This document shows positions 23,733 to 31,566 of a DNA stretch of 62,164 nt, one piece after another (the first letter of the stretch is position 1; each line of letters starts with the position of its first letter). A program made the translations under genes and the position numbers. The stretch covers positions 1 to 62,164 of the forward strand of contig DATDXQ010000002.1 in assembly GCA_036517175.1 (NCBI GenBank), written 5' to 3'. This DNA comes from 2-01-FULL-44-17 sp036517175 (GTDB taxonomy: Bacteria > Patescibacteriota > Minisyncoccia > 2-02-FULL-40-12 > IGHO2-01-FULL-4-A). The notes beneath the pieces were generated by a model. It was not told the DNA's origin, did no database searches, and saw nothing but the letters and a program-made list of their open reading frames with translations.

Positions 23733-24801
23733 AATACTAAAACTCTCTGTGTTTTTACTTGTCATTATAGCTGTTTTTTTGACTGGTTATTTGTTTAACC
23801 AAAAAATAAATCCACTGAAACAGACTGCATTGCTGGATAATTCTTTGGTTTCAAGATTTAACCCCTCAGAAGAAAAAACCACAAGTCCTGTTAGTCTATC
23901 CAGCCTAACATCAGACAGCGCAAGTTTCCCCTTTATAAAAAACAGTGATGAGGTTTTTTTCTACTTGCCCAAGACAGGAGAAATAAAATCAATTTCACTA
24001 AAAAATCCGTCTGGTGGATCCAAATTAATAAGCAAGATAGAGCCTTATGCAAACTACATAAGCTGGGGAACGGACAAGCAGCTTATTGCAGGCTATAACT
24101 TTGGCAGTGTCTTCTATGACCTTGATTCAAATTTTTCTAAGAAATATGACTCCAATATCAAAAGGCCAGTACTATCTAGCGGTGGCGAATTTATTGCGTA
24201 TGCTTACACTGACCCAACTGAAAGTGATGGCAACATAAGTATCGCCGATCCTAGACTAGAGACACAAAAAAAAATTCTGCCAACACGTTTCAGTGACTGG
24301 CAGATAAGCTGGTTAAGCAAGGAAGTATTGTTTTTAATAAGACCTCCGACCCTTGAAGATACCTATTTTTCGGCCTTTACTTTGGACATAGGCAGCGGCA
24401 ATCTGCAAAAAAAAGTAGAACCAACCAAAGATCTCGAAATTGTTTGGCCTACCACATCAAAAAAACTGGCCTACTCCAACCTAGACAAGTTCACCCAAGA
24501 AAAGAAACTTACACTTATAGAACTTTCTAGCGGAGAAACAACAGTCGATCTACCCCCAGACTATTCAGCAGCAAAATGTGGCTGGGATATTTTGGACAGG
24601 GGAATTTTTTGCATAGATAATGGGGTTCTTGGATACTTCCAATTTTTAAAAGATTCTAGGACTAGTGAGTGGCAACAATATGACATACCAGGACTACCAA
24701 ACACAGCAAGAAACGTCAGAGTAAGCAGCACCGGGGAATATATTGTATTTCAAAACTATCAGGACGGTAGGCTATATGCGTTGAGAGTACCTTCGAGATA
24801 A
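23722..24801 (+). CDS. Membrane-anchored beta-propeller-like protein, 359 aa
   Basis: Start at ATG 23722, overlapping the previous stop by 11 nt; a TTG six codons earlier is possible. One TM segment (about residues 9-27), then a Ser/Thr-rich linker and an extracytoplasmic domain with repeated motifs such as VFFYLPKTGEIKSISL, PVLSSGGEFIAYAYTDP and VRVSSTGEYIVFQNYQDGRLYAL that look like WD/TolB-type propeller blades. Last gene of the long plus-strand run from 10765; it converges on the flippase gene. Confidence 0.65.
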   Translation: MKDKILKLSVFLLVIIAVFLTGYLFNQKINPLKQTALLDNSLVSRFNPSEEKTTSPVSLSSLTSDSASFPFIKNSDEVFFYLPKTGEIKSISLKNPSGGSKLISKIEPYANYISWGTDKQLIAGYNFGSVFYDLDSNFSKKYDSNIKRPVLSSGGEFIAYAYTDPTESDGNISIADPRLETQKKILPTRFSDWQISWLSKEVLFLIRPPTLEDTYFSAFTLDIGSGNLQKKVEPTKDLEIVWPTTSKKLAYSNLDKFTQEKKLTLIELSSGETTVDLPPDYSAAKCGWDILDRGIFCIDNGVLGYFQFLKDSRTSEWQQYDIPGLPNTARNVRVSSTGEYIVFQNYQDGRLYALRVPSR

Positions 24802-24806
24802 ATATC

Positions 24807-26255
24807 TTAAAGTACTGTATTAGTCTCAGCCACCATGGTATTTTCTTGGTTTTTTAGAAAAATTATTTTCTTTAGATCTTGGATTTTAAATACTCCCAAA
24901 ATAACTAGCAGTGGGAAGTACGCCAAGGACATCAGTGAAGCTAAGATAAAACTATCTAGCAGGGGCATCGTTACTATTCCTGCTATCAACGCAGCCAAAA
25001 GGCATTTTGAAAAAACAGATTTTCCAATTACAGATCTTAGCTCTTTTCTGAGCAACCAATACATACCATAAATTATTATTGCTTCTGTAAGTAGGGTAAC
25101 ACCGGCCGTAGCAAAGTAGCTGTATTTTGGAATCAAAATGATATTCAAAAATACATTGGCTACTGCTCCCACCAAGTAGATAAACATTGCTTTTTTCTGC
25201 CTATTCAAAGCAATTATGGCGTTTCCTCCAAGATTACCAAAAAAGATGAGGAACATAGCAAGGCTAAGTATTTTAAGAACATGGCTTGCAGATGAAAAAT
25301 TATCTCCTCCAATAAAATAAATTATCCAATCTGACATTAAAAAAACATAGACAAGAAAGTAGAAGGCAAATATTGAAATAATATTAAAAGCATCTCTAAA
25401 TATCCTCAGAAACTCGAGAGTATTTTTAATTGCATTACGGGATAAGCCTGGCATTATTAATCCAATATAAATAGCTGGCAGGAATATAGCCATCTCAAGA
25501 ACTTTGTAAGCCGCTGAATAAACCCCCACATCATGCGCCGGCTTCATTATTGAAAGCAGCACTGTATCTAATTTGAAATAGATTAGCACAAGAACAAGAG
25601 AGATTGCGATAGGAATTGCTGTTTTGAGTGTTTCTTTGAAATAACCGAGGTCTATTGTTAATTTTATTTTCACAAGTTTCTGAGAAAAAATAAATATCAG
25701 GACAAAGTGAATAATCTCAGATATTGCAACTGCCAAAACAAATTCGATTAAACTTGCATTTAGTTTAACCATGACTAATATGATCGCAAGCTGAACTAAT
25801 CGCGACACAATATCAAAAATAGATACCCAATAAAGTCGGAGGTACTTTTGAAAAATTGCAACTAACACCTGAACAAGCAGAGAACCTAGAGAAAATATAG
25901 AAGCAACTAAGACACCTAGTTTAACCTGCATATCATATGGCATAGTAAACACCAGTGCGTTTGCAATTATCAGTACTGCCCCAGCCAGAATAAGCCTTAG
26001 GGTAAATATTTTGCTTGCTATTTTTTGTTCCTCCTTTTTGTCACTGATCCTAGATATTTCACGTATCATTATTGTATAGAGTCCCGTATCGGCTACAGCT
26101 GTAAAAATATAAAGATACCCAAAAATAGTACTATATCTTCCGAAACCATCAGGACCCAATACGCGAGTAAGAATACCTACTATAATCAAGCTCAGGAAGC
26201 CTATTAGACCCCTAGATAGGGTCGCTATGCCCATATTGTATGATACTTTATCCAT
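24807..26255 (-). CDS. Polysaccharide flippase (Wzx/MATE-like)
   Basis: 482 aa, about 13-14 TM helices. The start DKVSYNMGIATLSRGLIGFLSLIIVGILTRVLGPDGFGRYS is the standard N-terminus of RfbX/Wzx flippases, which move lipid-linked oligosaccharides to the outer leaflet. Further typical parts: FVMPYDMQVK-like loop, LVYFKLDTVLLS and a final basic tail. No glycosyltransferases lie next to it. It is transcribed on its own from near the bidirectional terminator at 26266. Confidence 0.9.
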   Translation of the reverse strand: MDKVSYNMGIATLSRGLIGFLSLIIVGILTRVLGPDGFGRYSTIFGYLYIFTAVADTGLYTIMIREISRISDKKEEQKIASKIFTLRLILAGAVLIIANALVFTMPYDMQVKLGVLVASIFSLGSLLVQVLVAIFQKYLRLYWVSIFDIVSRLVQLAIILVMVKLNASLIEFVLAVAISEIIHFVLIFIFSQKLVKIKLTIDLGYFKETLKTAIPIAISLVLVLIYFKLDTVLLSIMKPAHDVGVYSAAYKVLEMAIFLPAIYIGLIMPGLSRNAIKNTLEFLRIFRDAFNIISIFAFYFLVYVFLMSDWIIYFIGGDNFSSASHVLKILSLAMFLIFFGNLGGNAIIALNRQKKAMFIYLVGAVANVFLNIILIPKYSYFATAGVTLLTEAIIIYGMYWLLRKELRSVIGKSVFSKCLLAALIAGIVTMPLLDSFILASLMSLAYFPLLVILGVFKIQDLKKIIFLKNQENTMVAETNTVL

Positions 26256-26265
26256 AGGGGCTTAT

Positions 26266-26319
26266 GTTTAATAAATAAACCTCCGCGCAAGATATTGAGC
26301 GGAGGTTTATTTATTAAAC
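26266..26319. terminator. Strong bidirectional terminator, 21-bp perfect stem
   Basis: GTTTAATAAATAAACCTCCGC pairs perfectly with its complement at 26299-26319 around a 12-nt loop. It ends the jag gene on the minus strand and lies 11 nt before the flippase start codon, so the flippase promoter must be inside or just downstream of it. Confidence 0.85.
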
Positions 26320-26326
26320 TTTGTTA

Positions 26327-26821
26327 CTATATAATTCCAACTTGAGGTTTAATCACTATTCGACGGTGAGGTTCTTGACCAATACTTTCTGTTTCAATTT
26401 CTTTAAGTGCCGCTAATTCCATGTGAACCATGCGTCTTTCATAAGCATTCATAGGAAAAAGTGCCTCTGCAACTTGGGTTTCCTTAACTCTTTTGGCAGC
26501 AGCTAGAGCACCTTCCACCAAGTAATTTGATCGCAATTTTCTATAATCATTAATGTCTAGAACAAAATTACCCTGATCTTCGTTATCACTACCTATCCCA
26601 AAACCTATTTTTTTATTTACCAACAATCGTGCTATGTGATCTAGAGCATTTAGATTCTGGCCATTCTTGCCTATAAGTATACCCGATTCAGATTCTGAAT
26701 CTACTGAAACAGTAACAAACTCCGGGTTGTTTTCTTTGAGTTTTACTTCACCAGTAAAACCAACTTTTTCAAGCAGATTTTTTACCGTTTCTATTATAAT
26801 ATTTTTGGTTTCTTCTTTCAT
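26327..26821 (-). CDS. jag: RNA-binding protein Jag/KhpB (KH and R3H domains)
   Basis: 164 aa. N-terminal short Jag segment, a KH domain with GILIGKNGQNLNALDHIARL and a C-terminal R3H domain (AYERRMVHMELAALKEIETES). The end, EPHRRIVIKP, is characteristic. Jag partners with KhpA in post-transcriptional control of cell division and envelope synthesis. It overlaps yidC by one base and belongs to the conserved rpmH-rnpA-yidD-yidC-jag block. Confidence 0.93.
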   Translation of the reverse strand: MKEETKNIIIETVKNLLEKVGFTGEVKLKENNPEFVTVSVDSESESGILIGKNGQNLNALDHIARLLVNKKIGFGIGSDNEDQGNFVLDINDYRKLRSNYLVEGALAAAKRVKETQVAEALFPMNAYERRMVHMELAALKEIETESIGQEPHRRIVIKPQVGII

Positions 26822-27564
26822 TAGTTCTTGCTTATTTTTTTATTTACATACAGCTGCTCAAGTATGGAAAATACTGTGGCTGCAACCCAATAAAGAGTTA
26901 GTCCGGCTGGTAAATTCCAAGCAATAATTATAACCATGACTGGGAAAAAATACAACATTTGCTTATTCATCGTTGAAGAGATGTCGCTTGAAGGCAAGGT
27001 GTTTTTGTTCTTATTGACAGGGAGAGTCTCTTTGCTTTGGCCTTGTTGCATCGTGTTTGATTTTTTAAGCTGAAACCATTGTAATGCTCCGGCTAAAATT
27101 GCCATAACATGACTCTTGTCACTCAAATCTATAAATCCCAACGCAACTGTTTTAATAAGCTCTGGCCTTGAGATAAAATAATACAAATCGTTCAAACTCT
27201 CGGGCTTAAGTCCATTTCTTAAGGCTCCATAGAGTGCGATAAGTACGGGGAGTTGTATCAAAATAGGGAGACACCCACTAAATGGATTAATGCTATGCTC
27301 CTTGTATAGTTGCATAGTTGCTTGACCCAAGGCTTGTTTGTCATTTTTAAATTTTTCTTGTAACTCCTTAATCTTGGGTTGTAGTTTTGTAAGCTCTTTT
27401 TGTGATACTAATGCTTTTATCGATAGCGGGAAAAAAGCCAATCTGATAATAAGTGTCATAATAATTATAGCAACACCAAAATCAGCACCCGGAACCAGAT
27501 TGTATATTTGTATTAGAAGATTAAATAACGGCCTATATAGAATTTCGTGGTATAAAAATCCCAA
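26821..27564 (-). CDS. yidC: Membrane protein insertase YidC/Oxa1
   Basis: 247 aa. It inserts membrane proteins and helps fold them. It is the short Gram-positive form with five TM helices and no large periplasmic domain. Visible: DFGVAIIIMTLIIRLAFFPLSIK with the conserved Arg in the groove, QEKFKNDKQALGQATMQLYKEHSINPFSGCLPILIQLP, and the terminal WNLPAGLTLYWVAATVFSILEQLYV. No lipobox cysteine is seen at the start. It lies between jag and yidD. Confidence 0.95.
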   Translation of the reverse strand: MGFLYHEILYRPLFNLLIQIYNLVPGADFGVAIIIMTLIIRLAFFPLSIKALVSQKELTKLQPKIKELQEKFKNDKQALGQATMQLYKEHSINPFSGCLPILIQLPVLIALYGALRNGLKPESLNDLYYFISRPELIKTVALGFIDLSDKSHVMAILAGALQWFQLKKSNTMQQGQSKETLPVNKNKNTLPSSDISSTMNKQMLYFFPVMVIIIAWNLPAGLTLYWVAATVFSILEQLYVNKKISKN

Positions 27565-27632
27565 AATTATTACTTAGCACTTAACAACCAGAGTTTAGTA
27601 TTAGCTAAACACTAGCTCCTAAGTCCCAAAAA

Positions 27633-27866
27633 CTAGACTGGATCTACTCCTCCCTTAGAAAATGGATTACATCTTAATATTCTTATAAAACTTTTTGCGA
27701 CACCTTTCATCGTACCAAATTTTTCTATGGACTCGTAGGAATATTGAGAGCATGATGGATAAAACCTACAACGAATAGTCGAATTTGAGTTTGCAAAAAT
27801 AAATCCGTGGTCAGGTGATAGATATTTTTGATATATTTTTATGATTCTAAGTATAGTTTGGCGCAT
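27633..27866 (-). CDS. yidD: Membrane protein insertion efficiency factor YidD
   Basis: 77 aa. The signature CRFYPSCSQYSYESIEKFG with its two cysteines, RIIKIYQKYLSPDHG at the start and RILRCNPFSKGGVDPV at the end are typical. It lies 2 nt after rnpA and helps YidC insert membrane proteins. Confidence 0.94.
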   Translation of the reverse strand: MRQTILRIIKIYQKYLSPDHGFIFANSNSTIRCRFYPSCSQYSYESIEKFGTMKGVAKSFIRILRCNPFSKGGVDPV

Positions 27867-27868
27867 AT

Positions 27869-28207
27869 TCAGATATGGACAAAAAAATTTTTAATTGTTT
27901 GTTCTAATTCTCTATTGATTTCTTTAGAGGTCTTGCCTAGGATACTAGGGGTAGCAACTATAATAATATCAACAGGTGATTCTAGAATTTTATTTGCAGA
28001 CATTGTTTCTAAAAAAATCTTTTTAGTTTTGTTTCTTGAAACTGCTTTTTTTAAAACCTTTGAAGACACTATTGCGGCAGCTCGGCCATGGCTTAGTCCG
28101 TTGTTTATAAACTTAAGAAATAAAAAACTGCTTTTTACAGTTTTTCCTTTCTTAAAAACATTTTCAAGACTTTTTTTGTCTAGTCTATATTTTCTAGCAA
28201 GAGCCAA
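27869..28207 (-). CDS. rnpA: Ribonuclease P protein component
   Basis: 112 aa. It binds the RNase P RNA and helps trim tRNA 5' leaders. ALARKYRLDKKSLENVFKKG, FVGRAAA-like HGRAAAIVSSKVLKKAVSRNKTKK and VDIIIVATPSI form the conserved core; the RNR-like box reads SRNKTKK, a weakly altered version. Position between rpmH and yidD is the universal bacterial order. The gap to rpmH (28208-28283) holds an inverted repeat AGGCTTAG/CTAAGCCT. Confidence 0.9.
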   Translation of the reverse strand: MALARKYRLDKKSLENVFKKGKTVKSSFLFLKFINNGLSHGRAAAIVSSKVLKKAVSRNKTKKIFLETMSANKILESPVDIIIVATPSILGKTSKEINRELEQTIKNFFVHI

Positions 28208-28283
28208 ATTTAAGGCTTAAGGCTTAGTTCTTATAACTTAAGGTTTACTCAACCATTTAAGTATTAACAACTAAGCCTTAGAA

Positions 28284-28421
28284 CTAGACAGACAGCTTCT
28301 TTCTACCTTTTCTTCGTCTACGAGAAAGAACCTTGCTGCCATTATTAGAACCGGAACGAACCAGAAAACCATGTGTCTTCTTTCTTTTTCTTTTTTTAGG
28401 ACGATATAATGTTATTTTCAT
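28284..28421 (-). CDS. rpmH: 50S ribosomal protein L34
   Basis: 45 aa: starts MKITLYRPKKRKRKK, contains THGFLVRS and ends in RRRRKGRKKLSV. This is the very basic L34, at normal length. The TH-G-F-x-x-R core is intact. It is divergent from dnaA, the classic arrangement beside the replication origin. Confidence 0.95.
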   Translation of the reverse strand: MKITLYRPKKRKRKKTHGFLVRSGSNNGSKVLSRRRRKGRKKLSV

Positions 28422-28570
28422 ATGGCACTAATCTTACCAATTTATAGCCCAGTGGTCAATCTTACTAATACTTTGTCTAATGTCCACTTTTTATTAACAT
28501 GTTGTCAACGAATAGGGTACTGGGGTGTTTTTTTAGTTAGCTTATACTTAAAAGTATTAATCACTAATTT

Positions 28571-29935
28571 ATGACCAACGAAGAACTTTGGAAGATAGTC
28601 TTAGCCGAACTTGAAGTTTCTCTTTCGAGAGCAAATTTTACTACTTGGTTTAAAGGTACCTCTTTATTAGCCAACTCAAGCGGCTCTGTTTTGGTAAGCG
28701 TACCCAGTGGTTTTGTAAAAGAATGGTTAGAAAACAAGTTTAGTAGGCAAATATTACAGATATTACGAGGTGTAAGTCCAGAAATAAGGGATGTGAAATA
28801 TACTGTAGGTAATTCTCGGGTTGCCATCCTTTCTCAAAGAAAAGACTTTATTCAATTTATGCCTGAAAAAATAAGTGACTCTGTTCAAGATACAGATGTT
28901 GATAGGGTTACTAATTTAAATAAAAAATATACTTTTAAATCCTTTGTTGTGGGTACTAGCAGTGAGCTAGCTCATGCTGCCAGCGTCGCTGTTTGTAAAA
29001 ATCTAGGAAGGGTATACAACCCACTGTTTATCTATGGTGGTGTTGGCTTGGGTAAAACACACCTTCTACAAGCCACTGGTAATCACATCTTAGAGTCTTT
29101 TCCTGAAAAAAAGGTTCTTTATATATCTTCTGAAAGATTAACTTCTGAAATTGTTGAGTCTATAAAAAACAAAACCATAGAGGAGATGAAACAGAAGTAT
29201 GCAAAGTTGGACTTATTAATAATAGATGATATTCAATTCATAGCTGGCAAAGAAAGAACTCAGGATATATTTTTTGGAACATTTAACGAGCTCTACGGTA
29301 AAAACAAACAGATAATACTCTCTTCTGATAGGCCTCCGAGCGCAATTCCTGCCCTAGAAGAGCGCCTAAGATCTAGATTTGAGGGTGGCATGATAGCCGA
29401 CGTAGGAATACCTGATTATGAAACTCGTTTGGCTATACTAAACACTAAGTGCAAGGAGAAGGATTTTGAAATCGATCAAAACTCTCTATCTTATATAGCC
29501 ACTAATATACAAAAAAATATAAGGGAATTAGAGGGTGCACTCAATAGAATTATTGCGTTCAGTCAAATATACAACAAGACACCCGATTTTAATGAAGTTA
29601 AGAAACTTCTAACAGCTTATTTAAACACTCCCTATAAAAAAACTACCCATCAGACGATCCTAAAGTCAGTAGCTGATTTTTATAATATATCTATAAATGA
29701 TTTAATTAAAAGGAGTAGAAAAAAAGAAGTGGTACGTCCAAGGCAAATAGCTATGTTTTTACTTAGAGAAGAAACTAAATCTTCTTTTCCTGAAATAGGT
29801 TCTAAATTGGGTGGCAGAGATCACTCCACAGTAATACATGCTTATGAAAAAATTAAAAAAGAGGAGACTGGTGATGAGACAACTAAACAAGAAATAACTT
29901 TAATTAAGGAGAGGCTTTACCAGACATTTACTTAG
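28571..29935 (+). CDS. dnaA: Chromosomal replication initiator DnaA
   Basis: 454 aa. N-terminal DnaB-contact domain I (to about residue 80), a short linker, AAA+ domain with Walker A YGGVGLGKTHLL and Walker B LLIIDDIQFI, box VII arginine region (ALEERLRSRFEGG) and C-terminal domain IV with the DnaA-box binding signature GGRDHSTVIHAYEK. Starts are taken at ATG 28571; no strong ribosome site. Its neighbours are rpmH (divergent) and dnaN. DnaA is autoregulated through boxes in its promoter in most bacteria. Confidence 0.97.
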   Translation: MTNEELWKIVLAELEVSLSRANFTTWFKGTSLLANSSGSVLVSVPSGFVKEWLENKFSRQILQILRGVSPEIRDVKYTVGNSRVAILSQRKDFIQFMPEKISDSVQDTDVDRVTNLNKKYTFKSFVVGTSSELAHAASVAVCKNLGRVYNPLFIYGGVGLGKTHLLQATGNHILESFPEKKVLYISSERLTSEIVESIKNKTIEEMKQKYAKLDLLIIDDIQFIAGKERTQDIFFGTFNELYGKNKQIILSSDRPPSAIPALEERLRSRFEGGMIADVGIPDYETRLAILNTKCKEKDFEIDQNSLSYIATNIQKNIRELEGALNRIIAFSQIYNKTPDFNEVKKLLTAYLNTPYKKTTHQTILKSVADFYNISINDLIKRSRKKEVVRPRQIAMFLLREETKSSFPEIGSKLGGRDHSTVIHAYEKIKKEETGDETTKQEITLIKERLYQTFT

Positions 29936-30184
29936 TTTTATTTCTGTGAATATTTTGTTGAGATCTTTGTTAATAGCTTTGGTATTATTTGTTGATGTAC
30001 TATTGATTAATCAGTCATGATTCTTATATAAATTATTCTCAACAATTTTAACCAGATATAGTACACTGACTTATATATATGTTATTAACAGCATTTTATA
30101 GCAAAATTACCTTATAAAATAAAGATTTTATTTCGTGTGTTAAGAGTTATACACATAACTAATAATAAGTAATAATTTAATTAT
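29936..30184. other. Putative origin of replication (oriC), dnaA-dnaN interval
   Basis: 249 bp of very AT-rich sequence between dnaA and dnaN. DnaA-box-like sequences are weak: TTATACACA at 30147-30155, TGTGTTAAG at 30136-30144 (reverse orientation) and TGTGAATAT at 29945-29953; none is the perfect 9-mer. T/A-only runs (TTATATATATG, TTATAAAATAAAG) could be the unwinding element. Location is standard for oriC; box quality is poor, so the call is inferred. Confidence 0.55.
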
Positions 30185-31276
30185 ATGAATATAATTATAA
30201 ATCATAATAAGCTTCTGTCTGGAATTAAATTTGTTGAAAGAATAGTTTCTAAGAATACTTCCTTACCTATCCTTAATTCGATACTTATAAAAACAGAAGG
30301 AGGTCGTATTAAGTTATCTGCTACAAATCTGGAAGTTGGTATAAATTTTTGGGTAGGAGCAAAAATAGAAGAGAGTGGTGAAATCGCTGTTCCTGCAAAA
30401 ATATTTCATGATTTTTTGAATAATATTTCAGATGAAAAAATAAACCTAAGTGTTAAGAAAAATGTAATATCAATAAATACAAATAATCATAAAACCCAGA
30501 TTTTAGGCATGGAAACAAACGATTTTCCAATAATACCTAAAATAAAAAGTAATTCAGCTATAAAAATTAACAGTAAAATATTTAAGGATGGACTAATGGG
30601 TGTTCTTGATTCTGTGTCATTGTCTGAAATAAGACCAGAACTAAGTGGTGTATTTGTATGTATTAAAGAAAATAATATAGAATTTGCAGCTACAGATAGT
30701 TTCAGGTTGTCAGAAAAAATAATCAATTCAAAAAACCCAATAATAAAGTCATTTATATTACCCAGAAACACAGCTGTTGAACTAATAAGGTTAATGGAAT
30801 CTCAAGAAGGAGAAATTTCCTTGCTTGTAAATGATAATCAAATAATGTTCTCGGGTGAAGATTTTGAGATTGTATCCAGACTTATAGATGGTCACTATCC
30901 AGAGTATAAAAGAGTTATTCCTGAAAAGTTTATATCTTTAACTAAGGTTAATAGGAGTGATTTAGAAAAAAATGTTAGAGTTTCGGGTTTGTTTGCATCC
31001 ACAATATCTGATATTAAAATTAAAACAACAAAAGACAATATGGAGATAATTGCTAAAAACAATGATAGGGGAGAAATAGTAACCAACCTACCATGTGAAA
31101 CCAAAAATCAAGGTTTTGAGGTATCTGTTAACTATAACTACATACTAGATGGACTAAAAATATTGCCTGGAGAAAATATTATATTCCAGTTTAGTGGAGA
31201 CGGTAGTCCGCTGGTTATGTTGGCGGAAAATAACAAGGACACAACATATGTTATTATGCCCCTTAGACAAACATAA
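30185..31276 (+). CDS. dnaN: DNA polymerase III beta sliding clamp
   Basis: 363 aa, usual length. Three clamp domains: MNIIINHNKLLSGIKFVERIVSKNTSLPIL begins domain I; SGVFVCIKENNIEFAATDSFRLSEK marks domain II; DGLKILPGENIIFQFSGDGSPLVMLAEN and the final VIMPLRQT mark domain III. The C-terminal motif is VIMPLRQT instead of VMPMRL, still recognisable as the clamp end that contacts partners. Very rich in ATA codons. Confidence 0.96.
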   Translation: MNIIINHNKLLSGIKFVERIVSKNTSLPILNSILIKTEGGRIKLSATNLEVGINFWVGAKIEESGEIAVPAKIFHDFLNNISDEKINLSVKKNVISINTNNHKTQILGMETNDFPIIPKIKSNSAIKINSKIFKDGLMGVLDSVSLSEIRPELSGVFVCIKENNIEFAATDSFRLSEKIINSKNPIIKSFILPRNTAVELIRLMESQEGEISLLVNDNQIMFSGEDFEIVSRLIDGHYPEYKRVIPEKFISLTKVNRSDLEKNVRVSGLFASTISDIKIKTTKDNMEIIAKNNDRGEIVTNLPCETKNQGFEVSVNYNYILDGLKILPGENIIFQFSGDGSPLVMLAENNKDTTYVIMPLRQT

Positions 31277-31287
31277 TAAACTCTTAA

Positions 31288-31566
31288 ATGCAGGAAATAG
31301 TTATAGGTTTAAAAAAAATAAAAAACCAGATATCTCTTAAACGAAAAGAAGATGAAAAGATACGAGAACTTTTAAAAAAAGGATTAGCCATTGTTTTTCC
31401 TGAAGTAGATAATCTGGAACAATTTATTAAGGATTTTTATATAGAAAAAAAATGCTTATTTTTTTTAACAAAAAACAAATCTTTTGCAAGTGAACTTTTT
31501 TTAAGAAAAAATGAAATTATTAAGATTTTGGGGAGTAATTTAGTTAAAGAAATAAGGATAAAATAA
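31288..31566 (+). CDS. DciA-like (DUF721) protein, putative helicase operator
   Basis: 92 aa. KCLFFLTKNKSFASELFLRKNEIIKIL matches the DUF721 core (strand, Ser-x-x-Leu, helix Arg-x-x). DciA proteins help load the replicative helicase in most bacteria that lack DnaC, so its place 11 nt after dnaN fits. The protein is short, and the N-terminal helix is basic. Function is inferred from family and position. Confidence 0.65.
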   Translation: MQEIVIGLKKIKNQISLKRKEDEKIRELLKKGLAIVFPEVDNLEQFIKDFYIEKKCLFFLTKNKSFASELFLRKNEIIKILGSNLVKEIRIK

